From NCBI GenBank assembly GCA_016714985.1, contig JADKBS010000003.1, positions 496,001 to 560,000 on the forward strand: a stretch of 64,000 nucleotides of DNA, read 5' to 3'. Below, piece by piece: positions 41,546-51,894 of the stretch (its first letter is position 1; each line of letters begins with the position of its first letter). Made by a program: the position numbers and the translations under genes. Source of the DNA: Saprospiraceae bacterium (GTDB lineage Bacteria > Bacteroidota > Bacteroidia > Chitinophagales > Saprospiraceae). The notes under the pieces were generated by a model. The model was not told the origin of the DNA. It ran no database searches and saw nothing but the letters and a program-made list of their open reading frames with translations.

Positions 41546-44089
41546 ATGAAAAGAGTTCAAACATCTTACCACCGAACATGGGTCAGTCTTTTTTCGGTGT
41601 TCATGCTGATGCTCCTCGGGACGAGGTCATCCGCCCAAACGCTCACGACCGCTTCGTGTACCAACACCTATTCCTACTGTACGCAGGATACCGTTAAGTT
41701 GGAGCCGCAGGATGTTGTGACCTATACCAATTTTCAATGGTACTCGATGGGTGCACCAGATGTGCTAATCACCGCTGCCAATGGAGGAACCTACAATGTT
41801 GACCCCACGAGGATGGCAGTGGCGGGCACCATCTATGTATCGGCTCCGGGGGGCACGTACATCCTTAAGGCGGAGTATGCAACGCCAACGGGCTGTGCCA
41901 CCAAGAACGACACCATCACCATCAACTACCTGCCGATACCGGACCTCGTGACCACCACGGACACCATCTGCGCATCGGCTGGGAATTCTGCTGACCTGAC
42001 CGCCTTGGTGTCTGACGCCAATTCAACAACAGGTTCAATTTTTTACTACAACACCTTGGCAGAGGCGATTGCTGGCGGCGCCAGCACAGTGACCACGCCA
42101 AACAGCGTAGAGCCTACCAGCACCCGCAAGTACTATTTCAGGAAAAACACAGCGGCGCTCGATGCAAATTCGGTGGCCTGCTACGACATAGACTCGGTCA
42201 TCATTGACGTGCGCTGCCTCAACTTGGGTAACTACGTATGGTACGATACCAACAATGATGGAAACATTGACGCAGGTGAAGCGGCCATCCCAGGCGTGGC
42301 CGTCCAGCTGTTCTACGATGCGGACGGCAACGGCACGCTCACTGGCCTCGAACAAACGCCAATAGCAACGGACGTAACGGACGGCAGCGGCCTTTACTTG
42401 TTTGAAGGCTTGCAAGAAGGAAACTACTTCGTGGGCATACCTGCCACCCAATTTGGCAGCGGCCAACCGTTGCAACACCTATACAGCAGCGGTACAACCG
42501 TCAACAACGCAGGTGTAGCATCCGAAACGGCTGCGCCAGACCCCAATTTTGTTTCGACTGATGGAGACGACAATGGGCAGAGCCAAAAAACTGGCTTCTA
42601 TGCAGGAGGTATCCTAACTCCTTCTTACGTTACCCTCAATTACGGTCAAGAGCCTACGGGCGAAAACCCAGACAACAGCACCATCGCCGATGCGGACGAC
42701 AACCTCACGGTTGACTTTGGCTTCTACGGCATGAGCATTGGTAGCAACGTCTTCGCAGATGTGAATAACAACGGTGTGCAAGACCCAACAGAGGTGGGCA
42801 TTGCCAACGTAATGGTCATTCTCTATGCAGGCAACGGCACCACGCCGCTTGACACGGTTTATACCGACGCCAGCGGCAACTATATCTTCACTGGCCTGCC
42901 AGAAGGCAACTACGTAGTGGGTGTGAACGCCAACGACCCTGACCTCGATGGCCAGCACAGCTCAACAGACGTCACTTCGACGGCTACGCCTGAGAGCGAC
43001 GACCTCGACGACAACGGCGTTGGCACAAGCGGCACGGGCGTCATCCTGTCCACAGTCATAACCCTTGATGCTGGCACAGAACCGGGTGGCCCAGGCCTCG
43101 CTGGCAACAACCCGCTCACACCGAGCACCAACGTCAACAACCATGTTGACTTCGGTTTCGTACCGGACTGCCCGACCATCACCAACCCAAGTGCAGACCA
43201 GACCATCTGTGCAACGGAAAGTGGCAGCAATATCACGGTCAACACCAGCTTCAATGGTGCCAACAGCGTGGTGTTCAAGCGCTACACTTCGGCCCAGACT
43301 GGCAATGCCATGTACACGGGTGGCACGACCATCGGCACAGTGACGCCAGCAGGCGGCGCAGCGCCTTACACAGGAACCTACACCTTCAGCACTTCGGACT
43401 TCCCGAACGCCACTACTTCTCCGATAACCTACTACGTGTACGCTATCATGGCATCGCCTTCGAGCGACCCGACTTGCCGTCCGTTCCAGGAAATCGAGGT
43501 AGTCGTGAATCCGAAGCCGACGGCAACTGCCGCTTCGCTGGAGGTTTGCGAGAACACGCTGGGCGGTGGTCAAGGTACTTTCACCTTATCTGGTGCCAAT
43601 ACGACCGTACTCGGCGGACAGACTGGCATGACAGTGACCTATCACCCGACTTTGCTGGACGCCAACAACGACGCCAATGCACTGCCGAACTCCTACACTG
43701 CCAACGCCGGCAACGTGTTCGTACGTGTAGAGAACGCACAGGGCTGCTACGCTACGGCAACCATCACGTTGACCGTGAGGAGCAAGCCTGACTTCACATT
43801 GGCATTGGCTACGATTTGCCCAGGCAACAATCCAGAGGTGACCATCAGCGGCCTGATGAACGGCGACCCGACGCTTTCAATGACGAGCGTCAACGGTGGC
43901 ACCTTCAACCCTTACGATGCTTCTCCGCCAAACATTACGACGGCAGATGGCCTCATCTTGAACGCTACGAACACCATCACCGTCCGCAACCAGTTTGGCT
44001 GCGAAACTGCGAAGACCATCGTAGTTCCGAACATCACGCCACTCGTTTGCCCACCGGTGAACGTGACGGTAAGGCGTGCTGGCGAGTAA
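41546..44089 (+). CDS. Large modular surface protein 2 (two SdrD-B domains, Ig-like domains)
   Basis: 847 residues. Signal peptide 1-31 (FMLMLLGTRSSAQ). SdrD-B domains at about 226-395 (LGNYVWYDTNNDGNIDAGEA) and 397-540 (IGSNVFADVNNNGVQDPTEV), rich in Asp/Asn turns that bind calcium in the family. An Ig-like module at about 541-650 is homologous to that in protein 1 (CPTITNPSADQTIC). A second Ig at about 655-745. The C-terminal 100 residues (KPDFTLALATICPG..ASPPNITTADG..VCPPVN) match the end of protein 1. No recognised T9SS CTD. A strong terminator follows. Co-oriented with proteins 1 and 3. Confidence 0.82.
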   Translation: MKRVQTSYHRTWVSLFSVFMLMLLGTRSSAQTLTTASCTNTYSYCTQDTVKLEPQDVVTYTNFQWYSMGAPDVLITAANGGTYNVDPTRMAVAGTIYVSAPGGTYILKAEYATPTGCATKNDTITINYLPIPDLVTTTDTICASAGNSADLTALVSDANSTTGSIFYYNTLAEAIAGGASTVTTPNSVEPTSTRKYYFRKNTAALDANSVACYDIDSVIIDVRCLNLGNYVWYDTNNDGNIDAGEAAIPGVAVQLFYDADGNGTLTGLEQTPIATDVTDGSGLYLFEGLQEGNYFVGIPATQFGSGQPLQHLYSSGTTVNNAGVASETAAPDPNFVSTDGDDNGQSQKTGFYAGGILTPSYVTLNYGQEPTGENPDNSTIADADDNLTVDFGFYGMSIGSNVFADVNNNGVQDPTEVGIANVMVILYAGNGTTPLDTVYTDASGNYIFTGLPEGNYVVGVNANDPDLDGQHSSTDVTSTATPESDDLDDNGVGTSGTGVILSTVITLDAGTEPGGPGLAGNNPLTPSTNVNNHVDFGFVPDCPTITNPSADQTICATESGSNITVNTSFNGANSVVFKRYTSAQTGNAMYTGGTTIGTVTPAGGAAPYTGTYTFSTSDFPNATTSPITYYVYAIMASPSSDPTCRPFQEIEVVVNPKPTATAASLEVCENTLGGGQGTFTLSGANTTVLGGQTGMTVTYHPTLLDANNDANALPNSYTANAGNVFVRVENAQGCYATATITLTVRSKPDFTLALATICPGNNPEVTISGLMNGDPTLSMTSVNGGTFNPYDASPPNITTADGLILNATNTITVRNQFGCETAKTIVVPNITPLVCPPVNVTVRRAGE

Positions 44090-44170
44090 TGACGTAACCA
44101 TGAAAGTACCGTGCGGCAGGGTGGGGCTAGTCCCCAGCCCTGACCGCTAACGGCAATTTTTTGTGACGAC

Positions 44171-44221
44171 GGCCACCGAAGCCGTCTCCGCTCGTGGAGC
44201 GGTTTTCGGTGGCCTTTTTTT
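44171..44221 (+). terminator. Strong rho-independent terminator after surface protein 2
   Basis: Stem GGCCACCGAA (44171-44180) with TTCGGTGGCC (44205-44214), an additional inner pairing CTCC/GGAG, then seven T (44215-44221). 82 bp after the stop. Confidence 0.9.
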
Positions 44222-44361
44222 AACCAATAAAAAACAGCCAACTGGACTAAAGAAAGGAGGTGCATTTCGACCAACCGATTGAAACCAAAACCAAAACGGC
44301 AAGCCCCATTTCAACCGAAAAGATTGACCTAGCCAGCTAGGTTTTTATAAACATTAAACTG

Positions 44362-47300
44362 ATGAATCACGACATACTACAAGCCATCGGCCAGCGCCTC
44401 ATGAGGCATGGGCTACCGTTTTTGCGCTTCGCAATGACGCTGGCTTGCCTGTTGGTCGCAGTGGCCGCCCACTCGCAGCACGACGTGTCGCTGGAAAAAA
44501 CCGTGGACCGGGACAGCGTGCGGGCGGGCGACACCGTGACTTGGACCCTGCGGCTCCATAACGAAAGCCTGACCAACGTGGCAGGCCTGCAAGTGCGGGA
44601 CACACTGCTGCCCGGCCTCACTTATATCAGCCACAATGCTCCAAACGGCACCAACTACGATATTGCTAACGGCATCTGGATGGTGGGCCAAGCCCTCAAC
44701 GCCAATACCCCAGAACTGATTTTAACGATAAAAACACGGGTGGAATGGGAAGGAATGTACATGAATATTGCCGAGGTGGTGGACATGGTCGGCACCGACG
44801 TGGACAGCGAACCCGATAACGAGGAACTACTCGAAGACGACATGGACAAGGCCTGCGTTTCCGTGCCCATCACGATATGCTCCAACCTTAACGACTCGGT
44901 GCGGGTCACCCTGCTGCCGATGTTCTCCAATATACAATGGTATAAAAACGGGGTGCTGGTACCTGCCAACCAAGGTGGCACACAGGACACGTTCTACATT
45001 ACCTCAGCTGGTATTTTTGCTTTTACAGCTACGCAAAACGGCTGCCCTACTTTGACCTGCTGCCCCGTGGTGGTCAAGGACAGCTGCTATGACCTTGCGC
45101 TCCGCAAAACATTGGCCGTAGGCCAAAATAATACCGTGAACGTGGGCGAACTGGTGCAGTTCACCCTCGAAGTCTTCAACCAGGGCGACCTGCCTGCTCG
45201 GCTTTTTTCCCTGATTGACCACGTTGACCTCTCGTTTTTTGCCCCATTTAATACCACAAACAACCCGCCCGGAAACACCACGGGCGATGCCTCCATACCT
45301 TATACTTGGGCAAACCTCGGCACCAACGGCAAGGTGACACTGAACGGTGAACTGGCCCCCGGCGAGTCCGTCAAATTGCCCGTGACACTAAAAGTGGCAC
45401 ACGGTGGCCAAGCAACCAACTTCGCAGAAATCTTCTCCGACGACGACCGTGACCAAGACTCCCAGCCCGACTCGCAGGAGCAGGACGGCAACGGCGACAA
45501 CTATACTGACAACATCATCAACAACGCCAACGGCGATGAAGACGACCACGACGGCGCCACATTGACCATCATCGCTTCCGCACTTGGGGATTATGTCTGG
45601 AACGATGCCGACAATGATGGGCAACAAGACCCCAACGAGAACGGCGTTCCGGGCATCATTGTCAACTTGTACAGTTCTGACTCGACCCTCATCGCCACAG
45701 ACACCACTGATGCCAACGGTGGCTACTTTTTTCCCGACCTGCCGCCCGGTAACTACTATGTGGAGTTTGAAATAAACACCGTACCACCCGGCTTCGAGCC
45801 GACCACACCGAACAGCGGCAACGACGCAACCGACAGCGACGGCGACCCCGTCAGCGGCTGGACAGACATCATCAAGATCGAACCCGGCGAGGTGGACACG
45901 ACGATTGACTTCGGTATCTTCGGCGGTGAGTTTGACCTTGCGCTGAAAAAGGGCCTTGCCCCCGGCCAGTCTAGCCTCGTTGACATCGGGGACGATGTCA
46001 GGTACAGCATCAAGATTACCAACGAGGGCAACCTGCCTGCCTACCATATTGACGTGACGGACAATATCCCAACGGGCATGGCCCTTAGCCCAAACGACCC
46101 GCTTTGGACGCTGGTCGGCCCAGGCGAGGCTGTTTATGTTTTCCCTGGCCCGCTCTTGCCCGGCCAATCGGATTCTATCGAAATCATTCTTACCGTACTT
46201 TATGGTGCATCGGGCCAGCAAATTGTCAATACGGCAGAAATCAAATCTGCCGAGGACGATGACGGCACGGTTTACACCGACCTCGATTCCACGCCCAACA
46301 ACGGCAACCCAGATGAAGACGATATTGACGATGAAGCGGTCGAACTGGAACCACACGACCCTACGGGCTGGATTTATTGCGACAAGACGGGCCGTATCAT
46401 CCCAGGCGGCCGTATCACGGTAGTCGGCCCGAACGGTATCCCGAACAGCCAGGTGAACATCATTCATGACGGCTCAGAGGGCTACTATGAGTTCTACACG
46501 GATGGTACGCCAGGTGTTTACACCCTCAGCTACTCGCATCCACTCGGGTTCCCGCTTAGCCCCAACTGCCCTGCTATGCCTGGGCCGTTTGACCCGACGG
46601 GAATGGCCAACCCGGTCATATTTGGCTCGGACACACTCAATGCGAATTATATTGAGGATAAAACCTGTTCAGGCAACCCTTACTATACGACCTTCAACCT
46701 TGCACCGGGCGACCCTATTGTATTGCACAATAACCTCCCCGTACAGTGCATCCTCATCGCCAGCATTGTTTGCAATGATGCCAACAACAACGACATGGCT
46801 GATGCGGGCGACCAACCCATTGCGGGAGCAACGGTCAACCTGTACGACTGCGCTAACCCAACCACGCCGATAGCTTCTGTAATATCCGATTCACTTGGCC
46901 GCTACCGTTTCGACGGTCTTGACCCCGGCAGCTATCGGATAGGCTATGATTTGCCGCCCGGCATACGTCCGATATCCACGGGCGTCATTGACGCCAACGG
47001 CTTCTCGCCCTGCATCACCCTCGACTGGGGACAATGCGATACGAACACCGTCATCTGCCTCTATACCTGCCCAGATGTGAATGCGGGGCCAGATTTGGCG
47101 CATTGCAACAACACGCAATCCAGCCAACTGAGCGCTTCGGTGCCTTACGGCAATGGGGCTTTCACTTGGTCGCCTACTAACGGCCTGAGCAACCCAAACA
47201 TAGCCAACCCTGTTGCAACGCCTGCTGTGACAACAACTTATACAGTGACGTTCAGCGATGGCAGGGGCTGTGTGGACTCCGATGCCATGACCATCAGCAT

Positions 47301-50300
47301 CGGCAACCCATCTCCGATACTCAGCTATACCCCCTGGGCCGACACGACCATTGATTGCACCAGCCCCTTGCACCCTTGGGGGCCACCAACTTTTGCCGAC
47401 GGCTGCGACAACGACCTGATGATCACACTTGATAGCACCGTGACGAACAACCCGTGCGGGCGGACCATCGTTCGCACCTGGACGGCTACTAACGACAACG
47501 GCAACGCTGTCAGCTTTATGCAGACCGTCAACGTGGTGGACAACACACCGCCCGTCATGGTTGCCACGCATTCGTTTTTTGGCCAAATCATGCATGGCGA
47601 TACCCTGTACGCCGATTGCACCCAGATACCCTCGCTCGATTCCTTGGGCTTTTCGACATACGATTTTTGCTCCGCAACGACCCATAATTTCACGGAAAAC
47701 GTGACACATGGCAACTGCGCCGTGGACGGCTTCCTCCAGTCCCGCTACTGCGGCTGGACGGCCACCGATGCCTGCGGCAATACGGACAGCCTTTATTTTT
47801 GGGTCATCATCTCTGACGATGAGGCCCCGGTATTGGCCGGTGTTCCAGCCAATCTGACCTTGGCTTGCGGCCAAACGGCCCCGCCACCCCCTAGCGTGAC
47901 GGCCACCGATAATTGTGGCGGCACCTTGAACGTTTCCCTCAACCAAACGCAGACCGGCAACGGCTGCAGCACCATCATCACCCGCACTTGGACCGCTACC
48001 GATGCCTGCGGCAATGTTGCGACAGCAAGCCAAACCATACAATTGGTCATCGACAACCAGCCACCCATGCTGGTGAATATCCCAGCGAATACCAGTGGCA
48101 CTTGTGGGAACATTCCACCAGTCCCCACCAATATCACTGCCACTGACAATTGCGATGCGCAAGTTGACATCAGTTTCAACGAAACCATAACAGGCAATGC
48201 CTGCAACTATACCGTGACCCGCACCTGGACGGCCACCGACGACTGCGGCCTGACCACCGTGCGCACGCAGGTCATCACCCTGACGGACGACGACTCGCCC
48301 GTGCTGATGGGCGTGCCGACCTACACCACGGCAAGCTGTGGCTATGTGCCCGCACCGCCCACGGTGACGGCCACGGATGGCTGTGACAGCAACGTGCCCG
48401 TGACTTTCAGCCAGACCCAAACGGGCATTGGTTGCAGCTATACCCTTACCCGTCGCTGGACGGCCACCGATGACTGCGGCCATGTGACCACAGCTACACA
48501 GGTCATAAATGTAGTGGACGACCGTGGCCCGGAAATCAGGGTGACGGCACCTGCCTTGACTTGGCTCAGCCACGGTGATACCATCATCCGGCAGTGCAAC
48601 CAAGTGTTTTCGGTCAATGCCAGCAATGCCGTGTCAGTGGACTCCTGTTGTTCTACACCGCCCACGATGGTTTTCCACGAGTTCGTGAAGGCTGGCAACT
48701 GTGCCACTGATGGCTACATCCAACTCATGAACTGCGGCTGGGTGGCCACCGACTGCTGCGGCAACGTGGACAGCCTCTTCTTCACGGTCATTGTGACGGA
48801 CACGATACCGCCCAAACTCTTTGGCGTACCAGACAACGTGGCATTGCCCTGCGGGCAAACGACCGTGCCTGCCGTCCCAACGGTGGTGGCCCAGGATCCA
48901 TGTACGAACAATATCCCGGTCATCTTCATGACCAACACAGTGAACACGCCAGGCGGCTACATAGTAACAAGAACTTGGTCAGCAACCGATGGTTGTGGCA
49001 ACACCGGAACAAAAAGCCAGACCATCACCGTCACACTGACAGACGTGGTGCCGCCCGTGTTGGCCAACGTGCCAGCCAACCTGAACTTGGCTTGTGGGGC
49101 AATCATTCCGCCCCCCCCGCCGATAGGAGCTGGGGGCATAACGGCCACTGATTTTTGCGATGCAAGCGTTTCCGTCATTCTGGATGAATCCACCATTAGC
49201 GGTAATACTGGCTGCCAGACCATCACCCGCACCTGGACGGCCACCGACGATGCAGGCAATGCCAGCACCGCTACACAGGTCATTACGTTCACAGACGGTG
49301 TAGCACCCGTACTCGCAGGAGTGCCCGCCAATGCCACAGTGGATTGCGGCAGCATACCTGTCCCAGCCAACGTGACGGCGACCGACAATTGCGATACCGA
49401 TGTTATTGTCAATCTGGAAGAATCCCAAACTGGTAGCGGCTGTAACTTTACTATGACCCGTACTTGGACGGCCACCGACGACTGCGGCAATGTGGCCTCG
49501 GCACAACAAATAATCACCGTCAACGACCTTGTAAGGCCAGTATTTGCCGGGGTTTTGCCACAAAACCTGACCTTGGCATGTAGTGCTACCATTCCAACGC
49601 CAGCTACGCTGACAGCAATGGACAACTGCGATGCGAACGTGGCAGTGACCTTCGCTGAAACACAAAACGGTAGCGGTTGCAGCTACACCCTCACCCGTAT
49701 CTGGACGGCCACCGACGACTGCAATAATTCAACCGTTGCGCAGCAAATCGTCACGGTAAACGACACTCAAGCACCTGCATTTGTAGGCAACCTGCCACAA
49801 AACCTAACCGTTGATTGCGCAAGCATACCGACCCCGGCCACGCTGACGGCAACAGACAACTGCGATGCAAACATAGCAGTGGTCTATAACCAAACGCAAA
49901 CTGGCAGCGCCCCGGTGGGGACAGGTTGTAGCTATACCCTGACCCGCACTTGGACGGCTACGGACGCCTGTGGTAACTCAACCGTTGCGCAGCAAATATT
50001 GACCGTATTGGACAACACGCCGCCCGTGCTGTACGCCCTGCATGCCTTCTTTGGGGAAATACAGCATGGCGATACCTTGTATGCTGATTGCAGCCAGATA
50101 CCTTCGCTCGACTCGATTGGCTTCTCGGCCACTGATGCCTGTGGCGAAGCGACCCGTACCTTCACGGAGAACGTCGTGCGGGGCAATTGCCAAACGGATG
50201 GCTTCTTGGAGCGCCGCTACTGTGGCTGGACCGCCTCGGATGCCTGCGGCAACACGGACAGTCTGTTCTTCACCGTCTTCATCAGCGATACCTTGGCGCC

Positions 50301-51894
50301 CACGCTGGTGGGCGTTCCGGGCTTTGCTACCGCCGAGTGCGGGCAAGTACCACCTTCGACCGTGACGGCCATTGACAATTGTGGTCAAGCCGTGCCCGTC
50401 AGTCTGGCAGAAACTTTTAATGGGACGGGTTGCAACCGCACGCTGACCCGTACCTGGACGGCCACTGATTCCTGTGGCAATTCAGTAACTGCTTCTCAAA
50501 CCATCGCATTGAGCGATACGGAACCGCCTGTATTTGTTGAGGCACTGCCACAAAACGTGGTGCTGCAATGCCTTGAGAACATTCCGGCCCCGGCAACCCT
50601 CACCGCAATGGATGGCTGTGATGGCGACTTGGAGGTAGCATTTCAACAAAACCAAACGGGGACGGGGTGCGACTATACCCTGACCCGTACTTGGACCGCC
50701 ACTGATGCCTGCGGCAATGCCGTATCGCATGTGCAGGTCATCACGGTTTCCGATACGGCCACGCTGGGAATTGAATTTGCCGACCCACAATTGGCGGGCA
50801 TGAACAGTGGCGATACGCTGTTCCTTCCATGCAACGAACCAGCCTTGTTCGACATGAGCGATGCTTTCGCCTTGGGAGGCTGTAGCCAAGCCACGATAGT
50901 CTTTACCGAGAGTGGCGTGCAACCGGGCAACTGCTTGGCCAGCCAACTTGGGGGCGATGGGTTCATCAACATAGCGCACTGCACTTGGACGGCCACCGAC
51001 TCTTGCGGCAACACAGCCTCTATTACCCTGCACATCGCAACAGTGGACCATGAATCACCTGTTTTCAGCAACGTGCCACAAGATGTGACGATTGGTTGCA
51101 ATGAGCCATTGCCGCCGTGCGGCGAACCTACTGTTACCGATAATTGCGGGGAGGTGATTATGAGTCAAAGCACGGCCACCGTGCAGACTGCCGGAGGCTA
51201 CGACCGAATTTGCACTTGGCGTGCAACGGATGGTTGCGGGAATTCATCCTTGGCGACCCGTACCATTCATGTGATTGGGAATGCAGCACCTTTCATCAGC
51301 GAAGCACCTGCCGACACGGTCATCTACCTCGCCAATGGCGGAGCGATACCACCTGCGGCCAATGTGACGGCAACGGAGGGCTGCCCCGCCGAGGCGCTAA
51401 CGGTGACGTACCATGAAACGGCAGAGCAATTGGGCACCGATGGCTGCATGACGAGGCTGACCCGCACTTGGACTGCGACTACTTCCGCTGGCGTTGCGCT
51501 GTTACGGCAGCAGAAAATCACAATCATTGGTTCCAACAACGCTACCGTCGCAGCGGTTGCGGCGGATACTTGCAGCCAGCGGGGTGGGGGCCATTGTTCT
51601 GGCACCGCCAAGCTATGCATACGCATGGTCGAACGGCGCAACGGGATTCAACCTAAGCAATATAGACGCAGGTACCTACACCGTGACAGCAACGAATGCC
51701 ACTTGCCAAAAGGTGCTCAGCGTCATCGTGCCGAATATTCAGATACCGCTGACGATAACTGCCATCAGCACAACGCCGCAGACTTGCAATGGACTCAATG
51801 GGACGGCCTCCATTGCGCCAGCAACCTACACTTACCAATGGAGCGATGGTGGCGCTGGAGCCAACCGGACTGGCCTTGGCGCAGGAAGCTATAA
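44362..51894 (+). CDS. Giant HYR-repeat adhesin, N-terminal part (frameshifted near 51586)
   Basis: The start ATG 44362 gives a signal peptide ending VAVAAHSQ (1-39). DUF11 domains at about 40-150, 243-400 and 524-660 (VSLEKTVDRDSVRAGDTVTW; YDLALRKTLAVGQNNTVNVG). SdrD-B at 407-520 (LGDYVWNDADNDGQQDPNEN) and 798-900. About residues 990-2310 hold a dozen HYR-type repeats with NLTLACG and TRTWTATDxCGN motifs, interrupted by four copies of a longer HGDTL..NC..DGF..CGW module. In-frame homology ends around residue 2408, at the G-run 51586-51590; the last about 100 codons to 51894 are a shifted read of the next domain. With one G fewer, the frame continues into 51587-53365, for a total of about 3000 residues. 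Confidence 0.85.
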   Translation: MNHDILQAIGQRLMRHGLPFLRFAMTLACLLVAVAAHSQHDVSLEKTVDRDSVRAGDTVTWTLRLHNESLTNVAGLQVRDTLLPGLTYISHNAPNGTNYDIANGIWMVGQALNANTPELILTIKTRVEWEGMYMNIAEVVDMVGTDVDSEPDNEELLEDDMDKACVSVPITICSNLNDSVRVTLLPMFSNIQWYKNGVLVPANQGGTQDTFYITSAGIFAFTATQNGCPTLTCCPVVVKDSCYDLALRKTLAVGQNNTVNVGELVQFTLEVFNQGDLPARLFSLIDHVDLSFFAPFNTTNNPPGNTTGDASIPYTWANLGTNGKVTLNGELAPGESVKLPVTLKVAHGGQATNFAEIFSDDDRDQDSQPDSQEQDGNGDNYTDNIINNANGDEDDHDGATLTIIASALGDYVWNDADNDGQQDPNENGVPGIIVNLYSSDSTLIATDTTDANGGYFFPDLPPGNYYVEFEINTVPPGFEPTTPNSGNDATDSDGDPVSGWTDIIKIEPGEVDTTIDFGIFGGEFDLALKKGLAPGQSSLVDIGDDVRYSIKITNEGNLPAYHIDVTDNIPTGMALSPNDPLWTLVGPGEAVYVFPGPLLPGQSDSIEIILTVLYGASGQQIVNTAEIKSAEDDDGTVYTDLDSTPNNGNPDEDDIDDEAVELEPHDPTGWIYCDKTGRIIPGGRITVVGPNGIPNSQVNIIHDGSEGYYEFYTDGTPGVYTLSYSHPLGFPLSPNCPAMPGPFDPTGMANPVIFGSDTLNANYIEDKTCSGNPYYTTFNLAPGDPIVLHNNLPVQCILIASIVCNDANNNDMADAGDQPIAGATVNLYDCANPTTPIASVISDSLGRYRFDGLDPGSYRIGYDLPPGIRPISTGVIDANGFSPCITLDWGQCDTNTVICLYTCPDVNAGPDLAHCNNTQSSQLSASVPYGNGAFTWSPTNGLSNPNIANPVATPAVTTTYTVTFSDGRGCVDSDAMTISIGNPSPILSYTPWADTTIDCTSPLHPWGPPTFADGCDNDLMITLDSTVTNNPCGRTIVRTWTATNDNGNAVSFMQTVNVVDNTPPVMVATHSFFGQIMHGDTLYADCTQIPSLDSLGFSTYDFCSATTHNFTENVTHGNCAVDGFLQSRYCGWTATDACGNTDSLYFWVIISDDEAPVLAGVPANLTLACGQTAPPPPSVTATDNCGGTLNVSLNQTQTGNGCSTIITRTWTATDACGNVATASQTIQLVIDNQPPMLVNIPANTSGTCGNIPPVPTNITATDNCDAQVDISFNETITGNACNYTVTRTWTATDDCGLTTVRTQVITLTDDDSPVLMGVPTYTTASCGYVPAPPTVTATDGCDSNVPVTFSQTQTGIGCSYTLTRRWTATDDCGHVTTATQVINVVDDRGPEIRVTAPALTWLSHGDTIIRQCNQVFSVNASNAVSVDSCCSTPPTMVFHEFVKAGNCATDGYIQLMNCGWVATDCCGNVDSLFFTVIVTDTIPPKLFGVPDNVALPCGQTTVPAVPTVVAQDPCTNNIPVIFMTNTVNTPGGYIVTRTWSATDGCGNTGTKSQTITVTLTDVVPPVLANVPANLNLACGAIIPPPPPIGAGGITATDFCDASVSVILDESTISGNTGCQTITRTWTATDDAGNASTATQVITFTDGVAPVLAGVPANATVDCGSIPVPANVTATDNCDTDVIVNLEESQTGSGCNFTMTRTWTATDDCGNVASAQQIITVNDLVRPVFAGVLPQNLTLACSATIPTPATLTAMDNCDANVAVTFAETQNGSGCSYTLTRIWTATDDCNNSTVAQQIVTVNDTQAPAFVGNLPQNLTVDCASIPTPATLTATDNCDANIAVVYNQTQTGSAPVGTGCSYTLTRTWTATDACGNSTVAQQILTVLDNTPPVLYALHAFFGEIQHGDTLYADCSQIPSLDSIGFSATDACGEATRTFTENVVRGNCQTDGFLERRYCGWTASDACGNTDSLFFTVFISDTLAPTLVGVPGFATAECGQVPPSTVTAIDNCGQAVPVSLAETFNGTGCNRTLTRTWTATDSCGNSVTASQTIALSDTEPPVFVEALPQNVVLQCLENIPAPATLTAMDGCDGDLEVAFQQNQTGTGCDYTLTRTWTATDACGNAVSHVQVITVSDTATLGIEFADPQLAGMNSGDTLFLPCNEPALFDMSDAFALGGCSQATIVFTESGVQPGNCLASQLGGDGFINIAHCTWTATDSCGNTASITLHIATVDHESPVFSNVPQDVTIGCNEPLPPCGEPTVTDNCGEVIMSQSTATVQTAGGYDRICTWRATDGCGNSSLATRTIHVIGNAAPFISEAPADTVIYLANGGAIPPAANVTATEGCPAEALTVTYHETAEQLGTDGCMTRLTRTWTATTSAGVALLRQQKITIIGSNNATVAAVAADTCSQRGGGHCSGTAKLCIRMVERRNGIQPKQYRRRYLHRDSNECHLPKGAQRHRAEYSDTADDNCHQHNAADLQWTQWDGLHCASNLHLPMERWWRWSQPDWPWRRKL

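Noticed and set aside
46891..48603. 570-codon minus-strand ORF opposite the giant adhesin (also 45388-46467)
   Set aside because: GC-rich codon bias and repeat periodicity of the adhesin leave the antisense frame open; translation is low-complexity with no family motif.
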